Source of the DNA: Littorina saxatilis | Lineage: Eukaryota; Mollusca; Gastropoda; Littorinimorpha; Littorinidae | Assembly (NCBI RefSeq): GCF_037325665.1 | Contig: NC_090255.1 | Location: forward strand, 21,950,827 to 22,014,826 | DNA: 64,000 nucleotides | Direction: 5' to 3' | Part shown: positions 1 through 10,485 of the stretch, piece after piece | How positions within the stretch are numbered: position 1 is the stretch's first letter | Layout: every line of letters starts with the position of its first letter | Made by a program: the position numbers and the translations under genes | The notes under the pieces: generated by a model | What the model was told of the DNA's origin: nothing | Databases searched by the model: none | The model's input: the letters and a program-made list of their open reading frames with translations, nothing else

Positions 1-434
1 TTTATCTTATTCTCCATCATTTGCTGATTCCAAAAACATATAAATATGTTATATTTGGATTAAAAACAAGCTCTGAAAATTAAATATATAAAAATTATTA
101 TCAAAAATTTTTTTTCGAAATCAATTTAAAAACACTTTCATCTTATTCCTTGTTGGTTCCTGATTCCAAAAATATATAGATATGATATGTTTGGATTAAA
201 AACACGCTCAGAAAGTTAAAACGAAGAGAGGTACAGAAAAGCGTGCTATCCTTCTCAGCGCAACGAATACCCCGCTCTTCTTGTCAATTCCACGGGCACT
301 GCCTTTGCCACGGGCGGTGGAGTGACGATGCTACGAGTATACGGTCTTGCTGCGTTGCGTTGCGTTCAGTTTCATTCTGTGAGTTCGACAGCTACTTGAC
401 TAAATATTGTATTTTCGCCTTACGCGACTTGTTT
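1..434 (+). mobile_element. Helentron-like nonautonomous repeat, family A (left end outside window)
   Basis: This is the same repeat as 54270-55072 and 56101-56939, and its left half lies outside the window. It ends with the inner inverted-repeat word CTTGACTAAAT, then a small hairpin TCGC-CTTAC-GCGA, then CTTGTTT. The full copies begin with ATTTAGTCAAG, the reverse complement of that inner word. An inverted repeat that is terminal at one end and subterminal at the other, followed by a hairpin, fits Helentron/Helitron2-derived nonautonomous elements. That family call is inference, because no Rep-helicase gene is present. The repeat lies about 160 bp past the stop codon of the neighbouring GPCR gene. 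Confidence 0.6.
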
Positions 435-591
435 TCTTCTTTGACTGTATTATTATTTGACTGTATCATTATTAAGCAGGTAATACGTTCATAATGTCTT
501 CATTGTTTGCTTGTGTTGTCCTTGTAAAAAAATAAATAAGTGTAAACAAAAAAATAAGATAAAAATAAAAATACATGTGTATCATTAATCC

Positions 592-2088
592 TCAGCCAGA
601 CCGTATCCCAAACAGACGCAGACATTCGTCACGAACTCTGGCTGAACAAAGGCTGTACACAAGTGGATTAACAGCGCTGTTCAGCAGGAAAGACCGCACG
701 CCAATGAAATACACGTTCACGTTCAAGTCTGCTGTCAGTTCTGGAGTTATGGATTCCATAGTCAATATGACGAGGTAAGGCACGTAGTTGACTGCGAATG
801 TGACAGTGAGGATGAAAAGCATGAAAGTAGTGCGCGTTGGAATCTTTTTGATGTGAAGGTCAATTTTTGGTTCGTCCAGAGGGTTAGTAGCAATAACGTT
901 GTCATGCTCTCCGATGGTCGTCTGTACCTCTCTGTAATGACAGTCTGTTTCTCTATGGCAATCTGTTTCTCTGCGACAGTCTGTTTGTCTAGGGCAGTCT
1001 GTTTCTCTATGGCAGCAGTATGTTTGTCCACGGCAGTCTGTTTGTCTACGGCAGTCTGTTTGTCCACGGCAGCCTGTTTCTCTGCGACAGTCTGTTTGTC
1101 CACGGCAGTTCTTTTCTCCATGACAGCTTGTTTCTCCGCAGCAGTCTGTTTCTCTGCGACAGTCTGTTTCTCTGCGACAGTCTGTTTGTCCACGGCAGTC
1201 TGTTTCGAAGGCCTTGGTTGCACATGAAGGATGCGATACGTGTTGCCCAGCCGTCGAGTCCAGTTCAATATTTTCGCATTCTACCTGAGATTCACGACTG
1301 CCGATGTCTGCCTGGTTATTCACAGACTCTTCTGATTGTTTCGACTCGCCGAGTGAAGCCTTTTTGAATCGCCACAAATATCGCGCTATTCTTCCGTACG
1401 AAATGCAGAGTGTGAGCAGACACACGAGATATATGGCAATCCAGACCACATGAAAGATAAGAAGAAACGTGGAGTTGAGATACTCATCGCTGATATCACA
1501 CCGGATCCCTGTGACATTGTTTTCGAGCGTTTCACTCCGTCCGCCCACGAGAACGGCGTACGGCACTGCAAGCAGGCACGATAGGAAACAGCACATGAAC
1601 AGCAAAACGTAAACTCGTCTGGGAGGAGGTTTGGAAGTTGTCATCGAGTTGGGAGGTCGCATAGAGCACACAGTCCTCTGGCGCTCAAATGCCACACACA
1701 CCAAAATAAAGCCAGAGCAGACGATAAGAACTGCGCTGACTGTCCTCGATAACTTACACGCCCACACAGCGTAAAACGTATGACGAAATCGAATTTCAAA
1801 CAAATCTGTCGGCAAAACCAAAGCGTTTGTCATTAGATCGCACACGCTCATGGCCAGGATGTAAGTCCTGGTTGCGTTGGGTTTGAACCTCTTGAAGTAC
1901 ACGAGGAACACGACGGTGTTACCCATTAGGCCCACTGCCATCAAAATCACGATGTAGGCAATCGCTGGCGTAAGGAAGGAGACGAACTCGAGGTTTTGGG
2001 CGTGCAGGAATTCCTCAGTATCCTGAGCGGTGTAGGTAGACGACAGATCCTCGCCTTGAGCAGTGTAGTCAAAAGTAGGCTGATTCAT
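592..2088 (-). CDS. Rhodopsin-class G protein-coupled receptor, single exon, repeat-expanded third loop
   Basis: A 498-residue seven-transmembrane receptor of the plasma membrane; the ligand cannot be read from the sequence. The ATG is at 2086-2088 and the stop at 592. Visible parts: TM1 about 35-65 with the GNTVV motif; TM2 about 76-96 with SVCDL; Cys111 at the top of TM3, expected to pair with Cys197 in the second extracellular loop; the end of TM3 reads ERQ (135-137) instead of DRY; TM4 about 158-181; TM5 about 207-231; TM6 about 418-442 with FAVNYVPY, so the usual CWxP is missing; TM7 with NPLVY (474-478). The third cytoplasmic loop (about 235-415) is long because of a 6-residue Cys-rich repeat at about 295-387. 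No introns interrupt it. Its closest relative in the window is the receptor at 8019-9818. It may be a lineage-expanded peptide-type orphan receptor; that part is inference. Confidence 0.9.
   Translation of the reverse strand: MNQPTFDYTAQGEDLSSTYTAQDTEEFLHAQNLEFVSFLTPAIAYIVILMAVGLMGNTVVFLVYFKRFKPNATRTYILAMSVCDLMTNALVLPTDLFEIRFRHTFYAVWACKLSRTVSAVLIVCSGFILVCVAFERQRTVCSMRPPNSMTTSKPPPRRVYVLLFMCCFLSCLLAVPYAVLVGGRSETLENNVTGIRCDISDEYLNSTFLLIFHVVWIAIYLVCLLTLCISYGRIARYLWRFKKASLGESKQSEESVNNQADIGSRESQVECENIELDSTAGQHVSHPSCATKAFETDCRGQTDCRRETDCRRETDCCGETSCHGEKNCRGQTDCRRETGCRGQTDCRRQTDCRGQTYCCHRETDCPRQTDCRRETDCHRETDCHYREVQTTIGEHDNVIATNPLDEPKIDLHIKKIPTRTTFMLFILTVTFAVNYVPYLVILTMESITPELTADLNVNVYFIGVRSFLLNSAVNPLVYSLCSARVRDECLRLFGIRSG
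928..1206 (-). repeat. 18-bp coding minisatellite inside the GPCR third cytoplasmic loop
   Basis: About 15 tandem copies of an 18-bp unit encode a hexamer with consensus T-D-C-R-R-E/Q, at residues 295-387 of the receptor. Most units keep TDC, while the last three positions vary (RRE, RGQ, CGE, HRE). Two units carry an extra codon, so all changes keep the reading frame. Because 18 is a multiple of 3 and the unit has no stop in most frames, long shadow ORFs appear on both strands. The repeat adds about 15 cysteines and many charged residues to a cytoplasmic loop. Confidence 0.9.
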
Positions 2089-3130
2089 TATGGTGTTTTT
2101 GCCGTTTCAAAAGACGGGGATCGTGAATAAGAATATGCTGTGGACCATCAATAGATTTGACCCGTACTCTAATAACAAGATCATAAAAACCAAGATAGTC
2201 AAAAAGGAAATGAACCTAACTGTGCTCTTGATACAGATACCAGCGAGTGAAGGATTTGTGGAGCCGCTTTTCGGTCTCACGCAAGTATCCTTTGCCGCAA
2301 AGTCTACGGAAAAAATGTCTTACTGGAACCAGTGACTTTGCTGCGGCGACCCTCCTCGTCGGAGAGAAAAACAGTCCTTGTCTGGTTTTTCAGCATCGAC
2401 GGTGGGGTTTTCTTTTTTATTGTCCTTTAACATTAATCACAAACAGGTGTGCGCTTAAACGTCGGCGAAAATCCCCTTTCTCTAAAATCGAAGACTTTGC
2501 TGTCCAGACTGACGTACCTTCTCGTCGCAGAGAAAAGAACAGCGCTTTTTTCTGTCCTTGAGAATTAGCGAAGAACAGCTGTACACCAAAACGTCGATAA
2601 AGAAAGCCCTCGCCTAGATCATAGGCCTTGCTCTGGCGACATGCACTACACGACTCTCCTCATCACAGGCAAGTAAAGTTAGTTTTTCTTTGAGCAGTAG
2701 CAGCGGCGTTGTATTGTGTTGATTGTTATATCCTTGGGTAGAGGCGACGAACATGACTGTGTGCGCTGAATTCTAAGCGGAACCAGTGACTTTATTTATT
2801 TATTTATTTATTTATTTATAAGGAGATTTCTATAGCGCATAACTAAAAGCACTATGCGCTTTACAATATCACTAGGTATAAGCACACGCAAACATACTCT
2901 GATTAAATAGAACTTAGGCTAACAAGACAATACTAAGAACACTAAACATTTGAGTTCATACAAAAAGAACAGCGCTTTTTTCTGTCCTTGAGAATTAGTT
3001 CTTTACTATGGCGACGCGCTCACATCTTCCTCGTCGGACAGCAGCGGGCTTATTTTCTTCGTTTTGTGATTTGTTTGTGTGTGTCTATCTTTGTGCAGTA
3101 TTGCGACGAACAGGTGTGTTCCTAATTTGT
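2089..3130. other. Upstream flank of the minus-strand GPCR; no gene seen
   Basis: This is the 5' side of the minus-strand receptor and should hold its promoter and 5' UTR, but I see no clear TATA or initiator. A phrase of about 34 bp (AAAGAACAGCGCTTTTTTC onward) occurs at about 2541-2575 and again at about 2966-2999. Between the copies, at about 2784-2960, is (ATTT)n followed by a GCGC-rich stretch that resembles a reversed SINE or LINE 3' tail. Confidence 0.4.
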
Positions 3131-3144
3131 TAAAGTGTACTCTT

Positions 3145-3498
3145 TAAAAAAAATAAATGTAAACGCCTGTCAAGAAAGTTGTACTGATTACGCGAAATGG
3201 GCAACAAATGTGCCGATTCTGCGAATTCGGCAATTCCGTGAATGCGGCACGACATATACAATGTTTAAAGGCATATGTACGCGCTCCCGTGTTTACAAAG
3301 TGTAGTTTGCCCATAATCGATGTCAAACGCACCATAAGACCATGTAATGACGATATGTCGCCATGCGCGGACCATATACATGCATTACAGCTTGTTCTAG
3401 CCTCTGAAAAAGTGAGGATGTCAACAAAGACGCGGAGTTATTTCCCTTGCGTCAACGTTCCCTCTGTTGGCAAATCTATAAATAGGACGATCTAGATC
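3145..3498 (+). other. Possible zinc-finger-bearing ORF fragment, origin unknown
   Basis: An open stretch with the spacing Cys-x2-Cys-x10-His-x3-Cys (MCRFCEFG then ARHIQC), preceded in frame by KKVVLITRNGQQ. The spacing could bind zinc, and such small fingers occur in the DNA-binding ends of transposases. There is no clear start, the frame ends in low-information sequence, and I recognise no family. It could equally be chance. Confidence 0.2.
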
Positions 3499-3811
3499 AA
3501 AATAAAAATTCAAATATCTCAACATTTAAGGGGTCCTAGACCACAATATCTTGCAGGGAACTTAATTTAGCATGTCTCCAGCTGTTGGTAAAGCAATTAG
3601 CGTGTATAGTCATCGAGTACATATGGCTTTAAGAATTTGCTAAAAAAAAAATAAAAAAATAAAAAAAAGATTCTTTAATTCAAATGAATATGACTGTTTT
3701 GAAATTCACAAAAGGACTGTGGGGTTTGCTCTAGAAATATTTTCCGCATACAGTTTTATTGTGCCATGCAAAAGACGTTGAAAGAGTCTTCTTTTGGAGA
3801 GGGTTAAGCGT

Positions 3812-4021
3812 CACTACCGCGAGCGTTACAACCGCGTGTGACACTACCGCGTGTAACACTATCGCGTGTGTAACACTACCGCGAGTAACATTACCGCGTG
3901 TAACACTTCCGCGTGTGTAACACTATCGCGTGTGAAGCACTACCGCGGGTAGCACTTCCGCGTGTAACACTTATGCGTGTGTCCCACTAACGAGAAAGAG
4001 AGAGAGGGAGAGAGAGAGAGC

Positions 4022-4109
<88 letters not shown>

Positions 4110-4603
4110 CGCAACGCCAGTTGACTGTTGTTTTATTTACACGGTCTCGACGGTAAACTATACCAGTTGTAGAGGATCTTGTCATTGGAGTAACGAGACT
4201 GTATTACCTCCATGGCCAAAGTTTGGACTGCAAATGATCGACACACTTCACTCGGAATGCCTGAACACTAACTCACTGCTTCTAGGCCTATTCTGGGCTG
4301 TCATCTCATTTGAGCGCGTGTTCACACACTTCATCTCATTTGAGCGCGTGTTCACACACTCAATTTCTTTTTTGCCCTCTCGCTTACTTTCACATATTTG
4401 TGAGAATGAGAACATTTCTTTCGTGATCCAAGACACACGCGGAAGTGTTACACGCGGTAGTGCTACCCGCGGTAGTATTACACACGCGATAGTGTTACAC
4501 ACGCGGAAGTATTACACGCGGTACTGTTACTCGCGGTTGTATTACACTCGCGATAGTGTTACACGCGGTAGTGTTACACGCGGTAGTGACGCTCGCGGTA
4601 GTG
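3812..4603. mobile_element. Large fold-back element built of 15-18 bp CACTACCGCG-type units
   Basis: About 175 bp of short units such as ACACTACCGCGTGTA at the left (3812-3985) is mirrored in reverse complement at the right (4435-4603). The outermost bases are CACTACCGCGAGCG on the left and its complement on the right. The middle holds an (AG)n tract at about 4001-4103 and a duplicated 27-bp phrase near 4305 and 4334. I see no protein and no clear target duplication. It is best described as a fold-back or MITE-like element of unknown superfamily. Confidence 0.65.
4001..4103. repeat. (AG)n microsatellite
   Basis: An almost pure GA/AG dinucleotide tract with a few AC interruptions, inside the fold-back element. 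Confidence 0.95.
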
Positions 4604-5414
4604 GCCAGTACCCTTTGGGGAGAATAGGAGGTTGTTTTCAAATTCCTATGAAATCGGCTCCAGACACGCCAGGCCAAACTCTTGTGAGGATGTGTAACAA
4701 CAGGGTTCTGGCCATGAACGGTGCCCACCAGTTTGTATTTAAAAGCTAACACACTGACAAAAAAAGCACTGTGGCAAATTACCTCCAGGATGAAAACAAA
4801 AACATTTTTACCATCTTGTTTATGTTAGCATAGACGACTGTCGTGAATGTTGTTTTGTTTTGTTATTGTTGTCAATATATAAGTATTTTGTCTTAATTGT
4901 TATCTTAGACTATATTAATTACACATAATTATTGTTTTCTTGTTATAACAGATCTTCTGATATATCTGTATGTTTTTTGTTGTATTGTATTCAAAACGTA
5001 ATTAATAATGTTTAAAAAAAACCAATAAACAAACTGAAACATTTTCTTGGCAGGTCCTTTACTTTTTTCAAAGAGTATATGACCGAGATTAGTGGTGTGT
5101 GCGTCGCCCATCTTGTGACCAGACTGCGGAAACAGGGGAAAAACCTTAATTTGAAACCAGTTGTGCGTCATAGATTTGTAATTAATCTGTTCTTCCTTTA
5201 CCTGAGTCTTTGTGTGCTTTTTCCTGACTTGGCAAGCGCTTTGAGGAAAAAATTAAAAAATGTCAAACATGTATTCATGGGATGAGTGCATGGCCTATCT
5301 CTCTCTCTCTCTATCTCTCTCTTCCTCTCTCTCACGTTATCTCTTTTTTTCAGAAAGGATAGATTGTAAATAAGACAGCCTTAGTCCCAAAATAAAATGT
5401 TATTCAGTTCAGTG

Positions 5415-5473
<59 letters not shown>

Positions 5474-5488
5474 TCTCTCTCTCTCTCA

Positions 5489-5546
<58 letters not shown>

Positions 5547-6149
5547 TGCCTGCCTGCGTGACTGTTTATTCACTCGTTTTTACTCTCTCTGATTCTCTTT
5601 TCCCCAGACATGATATCATTGCACAAAATTTGTGAAACAAGGATTCTTGTATTGAATGACACGTGATCATCTTGATTACTGACAAACGTTTCGCCTGTGA
5701 TATAAACCGGATTTTCCTCTGACAGTTGCGTGTGTAACGACTTGTGTTGGGAATGGATCACCTATTGACAACGTTCTGGCACAGCATCATATGTGAAAAG
5801 CTCAGATCATGTGTCACTAAAGTGTTGCACAGACTGTCAAAAATAAAGTGCAAGATAATGCATTCTAAGTGATATAGTACTGTTGCTTAGCGTCTGTAGG
5901 ATGCAAAACGGCAAAAACGCAAAAAGAAACAAGCGTTCCAGACTTTGACAGTCTTTCTGTGTTGGTCATCGGACATCAAGTTCTTCTGCTCATACAGGTA
6001 TACCTAAAACGTTATGTCTTCAGTGCTATTGATCAGATGTTTAACAGCCGCGGTTGGGTTAAAGATCGATGTGTATTCAAAGATATGCATTTCTTATTCT
6101 CAAAACCGTTGTTCTTGGATTTGAGTAATATTGTACTATGACGTCACAT
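4604..6149. other. Intergenic stretch with microsatellites; no gene seen
   Basis: AT-rich sequence with no supported reading frame. It contains a short CT-rich tract at about 5300-5335 and a compound (CT)n(CA)n microsatellite at about 5417-5543. Short ORFs here have no recognisable motif. Confidence 0.5.
5417..5543. repeat. Compound (CT)n-(CA)n microsatellite
   Basis: About 70 bp of CT repeats run directly into about 55 bp of CA repeats. Confidence 0.95.
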
Positions 6150-6440
6150 GTCCTTGACCCCGCCTACCCTTGTTCATTCATAAGGTCTATGTCATCAAGC
6201 ACATCATCTTGCACATCAATCAAGTCGTGGTCAGATACATTACTAAGTTTTTCAAATTGTTTTACAAATACTTCACGGGATATATCATGCATCGCTTGTT
6301 TCTTCTGCTGGTCACATCCACTGATCAATTTCCAATAACTGCTGGGGTCAGATGACTTCATTGTTCGAATTTTCTTACGTAGCTGCTTTAAATAACTATT
6401 ATAACTTTTACTCAGTGTTCCCGTGTGCGGTAACAGTAGA
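6150..6440 (-). pseudogene. LINE ORF2 fragment (region between endonuclease and reverse transcriptase)
   Basis: Read on the minus strand the sequence gives YNSYLKQLRKKIRTMKSSDP, then SYWKLIS, then a helix-rich stretch including REVFVKQFEKLS. The pattern of a basic helix, SDPxxYWK and a following F-x-x-x-F-x-x-L segment is typical of non-LTR retrotransposon ORF2 between the endonuclease and RT domains (CR1/Jockey type). There is no complete domain, so it is a dead fragment. Confidence 0.5.
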
Positions 6441-6830
6441 TTGCACCCTGGATTAGGGGCAACTACTCTTGCATAACGGTAGGATGCAAGGGGACTGTAC
6501 TATGCTGAATACAAACGGCTGTTAACCTAACGGTGTTCCATGTGTCTACCTTTTCCTAAACTGTCCTCTACTTCATTTGGCGACGAGGATGCCGTCTTTT
6601 GGAAGACTACAGGAGTTCGGATTGGAGGGCGGAGAAGAATGGGGTTAGTATATGGAAAGAATGGAACAGGTCATCGTGCCTCATTGGATAGCTACTGCCC
6701 GGCGCTTCAAGCCGGGCAGCCCCCGGCCAGTAAGGTGCCATTCCGCCACAGTATGCCTGCCTCATTGGGTGCGTGGGGCTTAGGACCCTGAAAGGTCTGA
6801 CAAATGGACTGTAAAACCCAGCACCAGGCA

Positions 6831-7019
6831 ACACATGTATTATATCTACAATAATATAGAACGATTTTTTTGACAAAAGACTGCAGTTGAATTTAAATTA
6901 TTTGTTGTAATAAGGATTAATGAATTTCTAACCGCATATTCAATTCACAAATTAATTTAAATTCAACTGTAGTCTTTTGTCAAAATATCTTTCTATATTA
7001 TTGTAGATATAATATGTGT
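6831..7019. mobile_element. Small AT-rich terminal-inverted-repeat element
   Basis: About 70 bp at the left (from ACACATGTATTATATCTAC) is repeated in reverse complement at the right, with a few mismatches and a short unique middle. It is MITE-like and has no coding capacity. Superfamily unknown. Confidence 0.6.
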
Positions 7020-7692
7020 ATCCTTGTGCCAACTATTATGAATTTCTAATGTATGATGTTGCTGTAAAACCGTTTCCTATAACTCCAATATGGCGCTGTT
7101 TATGCCAGTTTCCATAGCAAAGGCAGTCTATGTCAATTAATATTCACCATTTTTTCAATCATTTTTATAAGTCACTTCAATAACTACCCAGAAAACTAAG
7201 TTATCCTATGTATTCTCCAAGTTTAATTTAGGTAATGTTACAGCCTCACATTGCCTTAATTATTGACGAAACAAAAAGTTACCTTCAAAGATATATCGAC
7301 GTAGCGGTGCAAAAACAAACATTATAACTATTAGTTTGACAAAACTTATCTGACAAAATGTTCAGCCGCTTTCGTTGCTTGTGTCTTTCCTGCAAGCGGC
7401 TAAAATGGTTTTTTTAAATTTTTTTTTATCAAAGTCGCCCTGCCATAAGCTTAGTCTCGACCAACCTTGTAACAACAATCACGTGCTACGCTTGCGTTAC
7501 AAGTCTAGAATCTCAGACTGACGTCAAGAAAGATGTGGAAATGAATGCCGTGGCTTTATGCGTCATTAGCAATTGCAGTAAATGCGTCATATGCTTCAGC
7601 AGGAGGCTGTTCGAATCATTAGTTATAAACATGTCTTGCAATGTACGAGTCTTTGCGTTGGACCCAACAGTCATCGACGTGTTTCTTTTGTG
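7020..7692. other. Intergenic stretch; nothing recognised
   Basis: No open frame, repeat or structure that I can support. It lies upstream of the plus-strand GPCR gene. Confidence 0.4.
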
Positions 7693-7917
7693 TTAAATTG
7701 GGATGGAACAATAAGCGAGTGTGCTCAGCAAGCTGTTGACCAGCGTGTGTAAGGAAATCTGTTCGTTGTCAGTGAAGTGTGAACTTTTCAACCATGACCA
7801 TAATTCTTCGAACTGCAATGTTTCCGGAAACTGTTCTGACTGATGTTGTTTCTGTTTAGTTTTTCTTGCAAAGAACTTCGACAAATAACTGTCGAAATCT
7901 TCAGATTCGGGTGACAC
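7693..7917 (-). other. Possible short coding fragment, unknown
   Basis: A minus-strand open frame of about 74 residues with non-repetitive, balanced composition, including SEDFDSYLSKFFARK and FEELWSWLKSSHF. No ATG begins the frame. It could be a terminal exon of an unseen gene, a transposon remnant or chance. I recognise no family. Confidence 0.15.
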
Positions 7918-8018
7918 TAAAGAAACTTATTAACCGTATTTAGAGTCATCCCTTCCCAGCAGAAAACTTCCAAATCATCATCATCATCGTGGATGTTCAT
8001 GAGAACGGGACAGTGGCC

Positions 8019-9818
8019 ATGAAGTCTCTGAAAGAGTCTGAGCAATCTCAGCACATAATGGTACCGACTCTCGCCTACCTGACGTGCTTGATGATCACCG
8101 GAATCATAGGTAACAGCGTAGTCTGCATCGTGTACTACAAGAAATTCCCGTACAGTACTACCAGGTTCTACATCCTAGTGATGAGCGTGTTCGATCTGCT
8201 CACCAACGTTGTGGCCATGCCAGTGGAACTTGTGTTCGGGATACGTTACGACCTGGATTCTAGCGATTTCGAATGCAAAGCGTTCATTGCTGTCAAGGCG
8301 GCCTTCACGACTTTTTCAGGATTTGTACTCATCGCCGTGGCCATCGACCGATACAGGAAAGTATGCAGGACAACAAAGAAGCAGCTCAATGAGAAGAAAG
8401 CTGTCGCTGTTTGTGCTTTTTTGATGATTTTTACCGCGGTACCAACTACGCTAGTCGCTGGGAGGCACACCTTACACTTTGAAGGGTCCAACGTGACTGG
8501 GATGACCTGCTTTGTAGCTGACGATTTTGTTGACTCCACATTCTTGATGGTATACGCCTCGTCCATGGTTGTCGTGCTTAGTATCGGCTCCATGGTGATG
8601 TCTACGGCATACGCACGGATCGCACACTACTTGTTGAAGCACAGAAAACACATGGAGGTGTATGGGCTTACCAAGCTTAGACATGTTTCAACTATCACAA
8701 GAAACACAATAGCAAGATCACTGCACATACTCGAATGCCCTACGGGAGCACCGCCTGCGTCCAGTTTGGGGTCAGTCGTGGACAGCAAATTGTTGTACAG
8801 CCCTCAAGGACCGCCGCCCTCAACAGCCCTGTCATCGGACATGTTGTCGTCGTCATCACCGGTCAGCCAGAGGACTCAGGTGCAGATGCCACTATCAACG
8901 GGCCTCGCGTCAACAACGCAAACTCACGGGGGACCTTCTCGATCTCCGATTCAGCCCACCTTTGAGTCAGTGATAGGTGGTAACGAAGAAAAATTACTGT
9001 GTGTTACCAGCATAACTACGTCTGCCGGAAAAGAAGGAAAGGCCGGGAAGACAGCCACCGAGCCCGCTGATGGTAGACAAGACATTGAACGCAAGACTCA
9101 ATTTTGTTCACTCTTTCTGTCCCCCGAAGAGCCGACCTCCCAGTCGGTGGATGGCTTTGTATCCATTCTCAGAATAGCCAGCATGGACACGCTTGCTCAC
9201 ACGGACGCCTGGGATACAGAGCAAACTGCGATAGCCAGCACACTTCCCGGTGATGTTACTGAGAGCGAAGAAGAAAACAAATCCGCATTGTCAGATAAGA
9301 TCAACAGTAAGGTTGGATTGGAAGTAGGTAGCGCAACAGATGATAAATCACTATTTTCACTCAAGAAAAACTGTTTGACTAAACCGGAAAGCGAGATCGC
9401 AACAGAAAACAAAAACGTCATGTCAGATGAGATAATTACAACGAGTGAGAATCGCAGGGTGTCAACAACGATGTCCAGACCTATAATCCAGCAACAGAGT
9501 GGCCTCTCGTGCCATGCCCTCTCTCTCTCTCGATCCGTGTCCAGAATCCCTACACACACCACCTTGATGATGTACATTTTGACAGCTGTCTTTGTAATCA
9601 ACTTTCTTCCCTACCTCTCGCTCCTCATCGTGTACCGCGGGGGGTATTTTCGTCACAACATGTTTCAGATCTTTGTAAGATCCTACTTCATCAACAGTTC
9701 GTTGAATCCCTTTGTCTACTGCTTCTGTTCAGCCAAGTTCCGTAAGGAATGCTTCAATTTGTTCACCTTCAGATTCAAACTTGCATATAATTCCAGCAGT
9801 CATCAAAATACTACGTAA
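8019..9818 (+). CDS. Rhodopsin-class G protein-coupled receptor, single exon, very long third loop
   Basis: A 599-residue seven-transmembrane receptor. The first in-frame ATG is at 8019; the frame is open a little further 5' but only from a GTG, which is not a likely start. Visible parts: TM1 with GNSVV; TM2 with SVFDLLTN; a Cys in FECKAF at the top of TM3 paired by position with the Cys in GMTCF of loop 2; a normal DRY (IDRYRKVC); TM5 ending STAYARIAHYLL; TM6 about 513-536 with VINFLPY (no CWxP); TM7 with NPFVY. The third loop is about 300 residues, rich in Ser/Thr and acidic residues and probably disordered. It matches the minus-strand receptor at 592-2088 in TM2 (YIL-MSV-DL-TN), before TM6 (IPT-TT-M) and in TM7 to helix 8. 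Ligand unknown; a peptide ligand is only a guess. Confidence 0.9.
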   Translation: MKSLKESEQSQHIMVPTLAYLTCLMITGIIGNSVVCIVYYKKFPYSTTRFYILVMSVFDLLTNVVAMPVELVFGIRYDLDSSDFECKAFIAVKAAFTTFSGFVLIAVAIDRYRKVCRTTKKQLNEKKAVAVCAFLMIFTAVPTTLVAGRHTLHFEGSNVTGMTCFVADDFVDSTFLMVYASSMVVVLSIGSMVMSTAYARIAHYLLKHRKHMEVYGLTKLRHVSTITRNTIARSLHILECPTGAPPASSLGSVVDSKLLYSPQGPPPSTALSSDMLSSSSPVSQRTQVQMPLSTGLASTTQTHGGPSRSPIQPTFESVIGGNEEKLLCVTSITTSAGKEGKAGKTATEPADGRQDIERKTQFCSLFLSPEEPTSQSVDGFVSILRIASMDTLAHTDAWDTEQTAIASTLPGDVTESEEENKSALSDKINSKVGLEVGSATDDKSLFSLKKNCLTKPESEIATENKNVMSDEIITTSENRRVSTTMSRPIIQQQSGLSCHALSLSRSVSRIPTHTTLMMYILTAVFVINFLPYLSLLIVYRGGYFRHNMFQIFVRSYFINSSLNPFVYCFCSAKFRKECFNLFTFRFKLAYNSSSHQNTT

Positions 9819-10169
9819 GACTTATTAATGCACTTTCAAATGAACTAGTGTTTTATTCGTAATTTCGTCGTGCTCTTTTCTGTACGGAAAGGGTAAGATG
9901 CTGGTACAGGGGGAGGATGTAGGTAATACAGAATCGTATAACTATAAACGATCATGTACACCATCAGAGATTCTTCCAAGTTTCCACACGAGAAAATAGC
10001 ATCCTTGGGACGATAGGCTACCTTGGACACTCAACCAAGATTTTTTTTTTAATTTAAAAAATTAAAACACGTGGCTGCTTCCACTCCAGTTCAGAGATAA
10101 TTTGTTGGCGAGTTTCTTTCCATGATTAATATTGGCGTCGGGAACAAAAATGAGCACTTAGCACAGAAA

Positions 10170-10485
10170 GGAATCAGGCAGTTGAGTGTGGCTATGTGTC
10201 CAAATGGCAGGATTCTCTTATTCCATTATAAAAAAACCTTCATTGAAGATAAACTGGACGGACCAACTTTGCAGAGAGAGCAGTCAGGCAGTTGATTGTG
10301 GCTATGTGTCCAAATGGCAGGATTCTCTTTTTCCATTAAAAAAAAAACTTCATTGAAGATAAACTGGACGGACCAACTTTGCAGAGAGAGCAGTCAGGCA
10401 GTTGATTGTGGCTATGTGTCCAAATAGCAGGATTCTCTTATTCTATTTAAAACTATTTAATTGAAGAAAAATTGGACGGACCGAT
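10170..10485. repeat. Tandem repeat, about 2.9 copies of a 110-bp unit
   Basis: The phrase GGCAGTTGATTGTGGCTATG recurs at a period of 110 bp (near 10178, 10288 and 10398), followed each time by the same CAGGATTCTCTTATTCCAT and GGACGGACC text. It lies about 350 bp downstream of the plus-strand GPCR gene. No coding meaning. Confidence 0.9.

Noticed and set aside
762-1367. Extra open frames of 115-168 codons overlapping the minus-strand GPCR
   Set aside because: They follow from the 18-bp minisatellite having no stop in several frames. Only the frame with seven membrane segments makes sense.
7989-8018. Longer N-terminus of the plus-strand GPCR from a GTG
   Set aside because: GTG is not a likely start in an animal gene; the ATG at 8019 lies ten codons later and before TM1.
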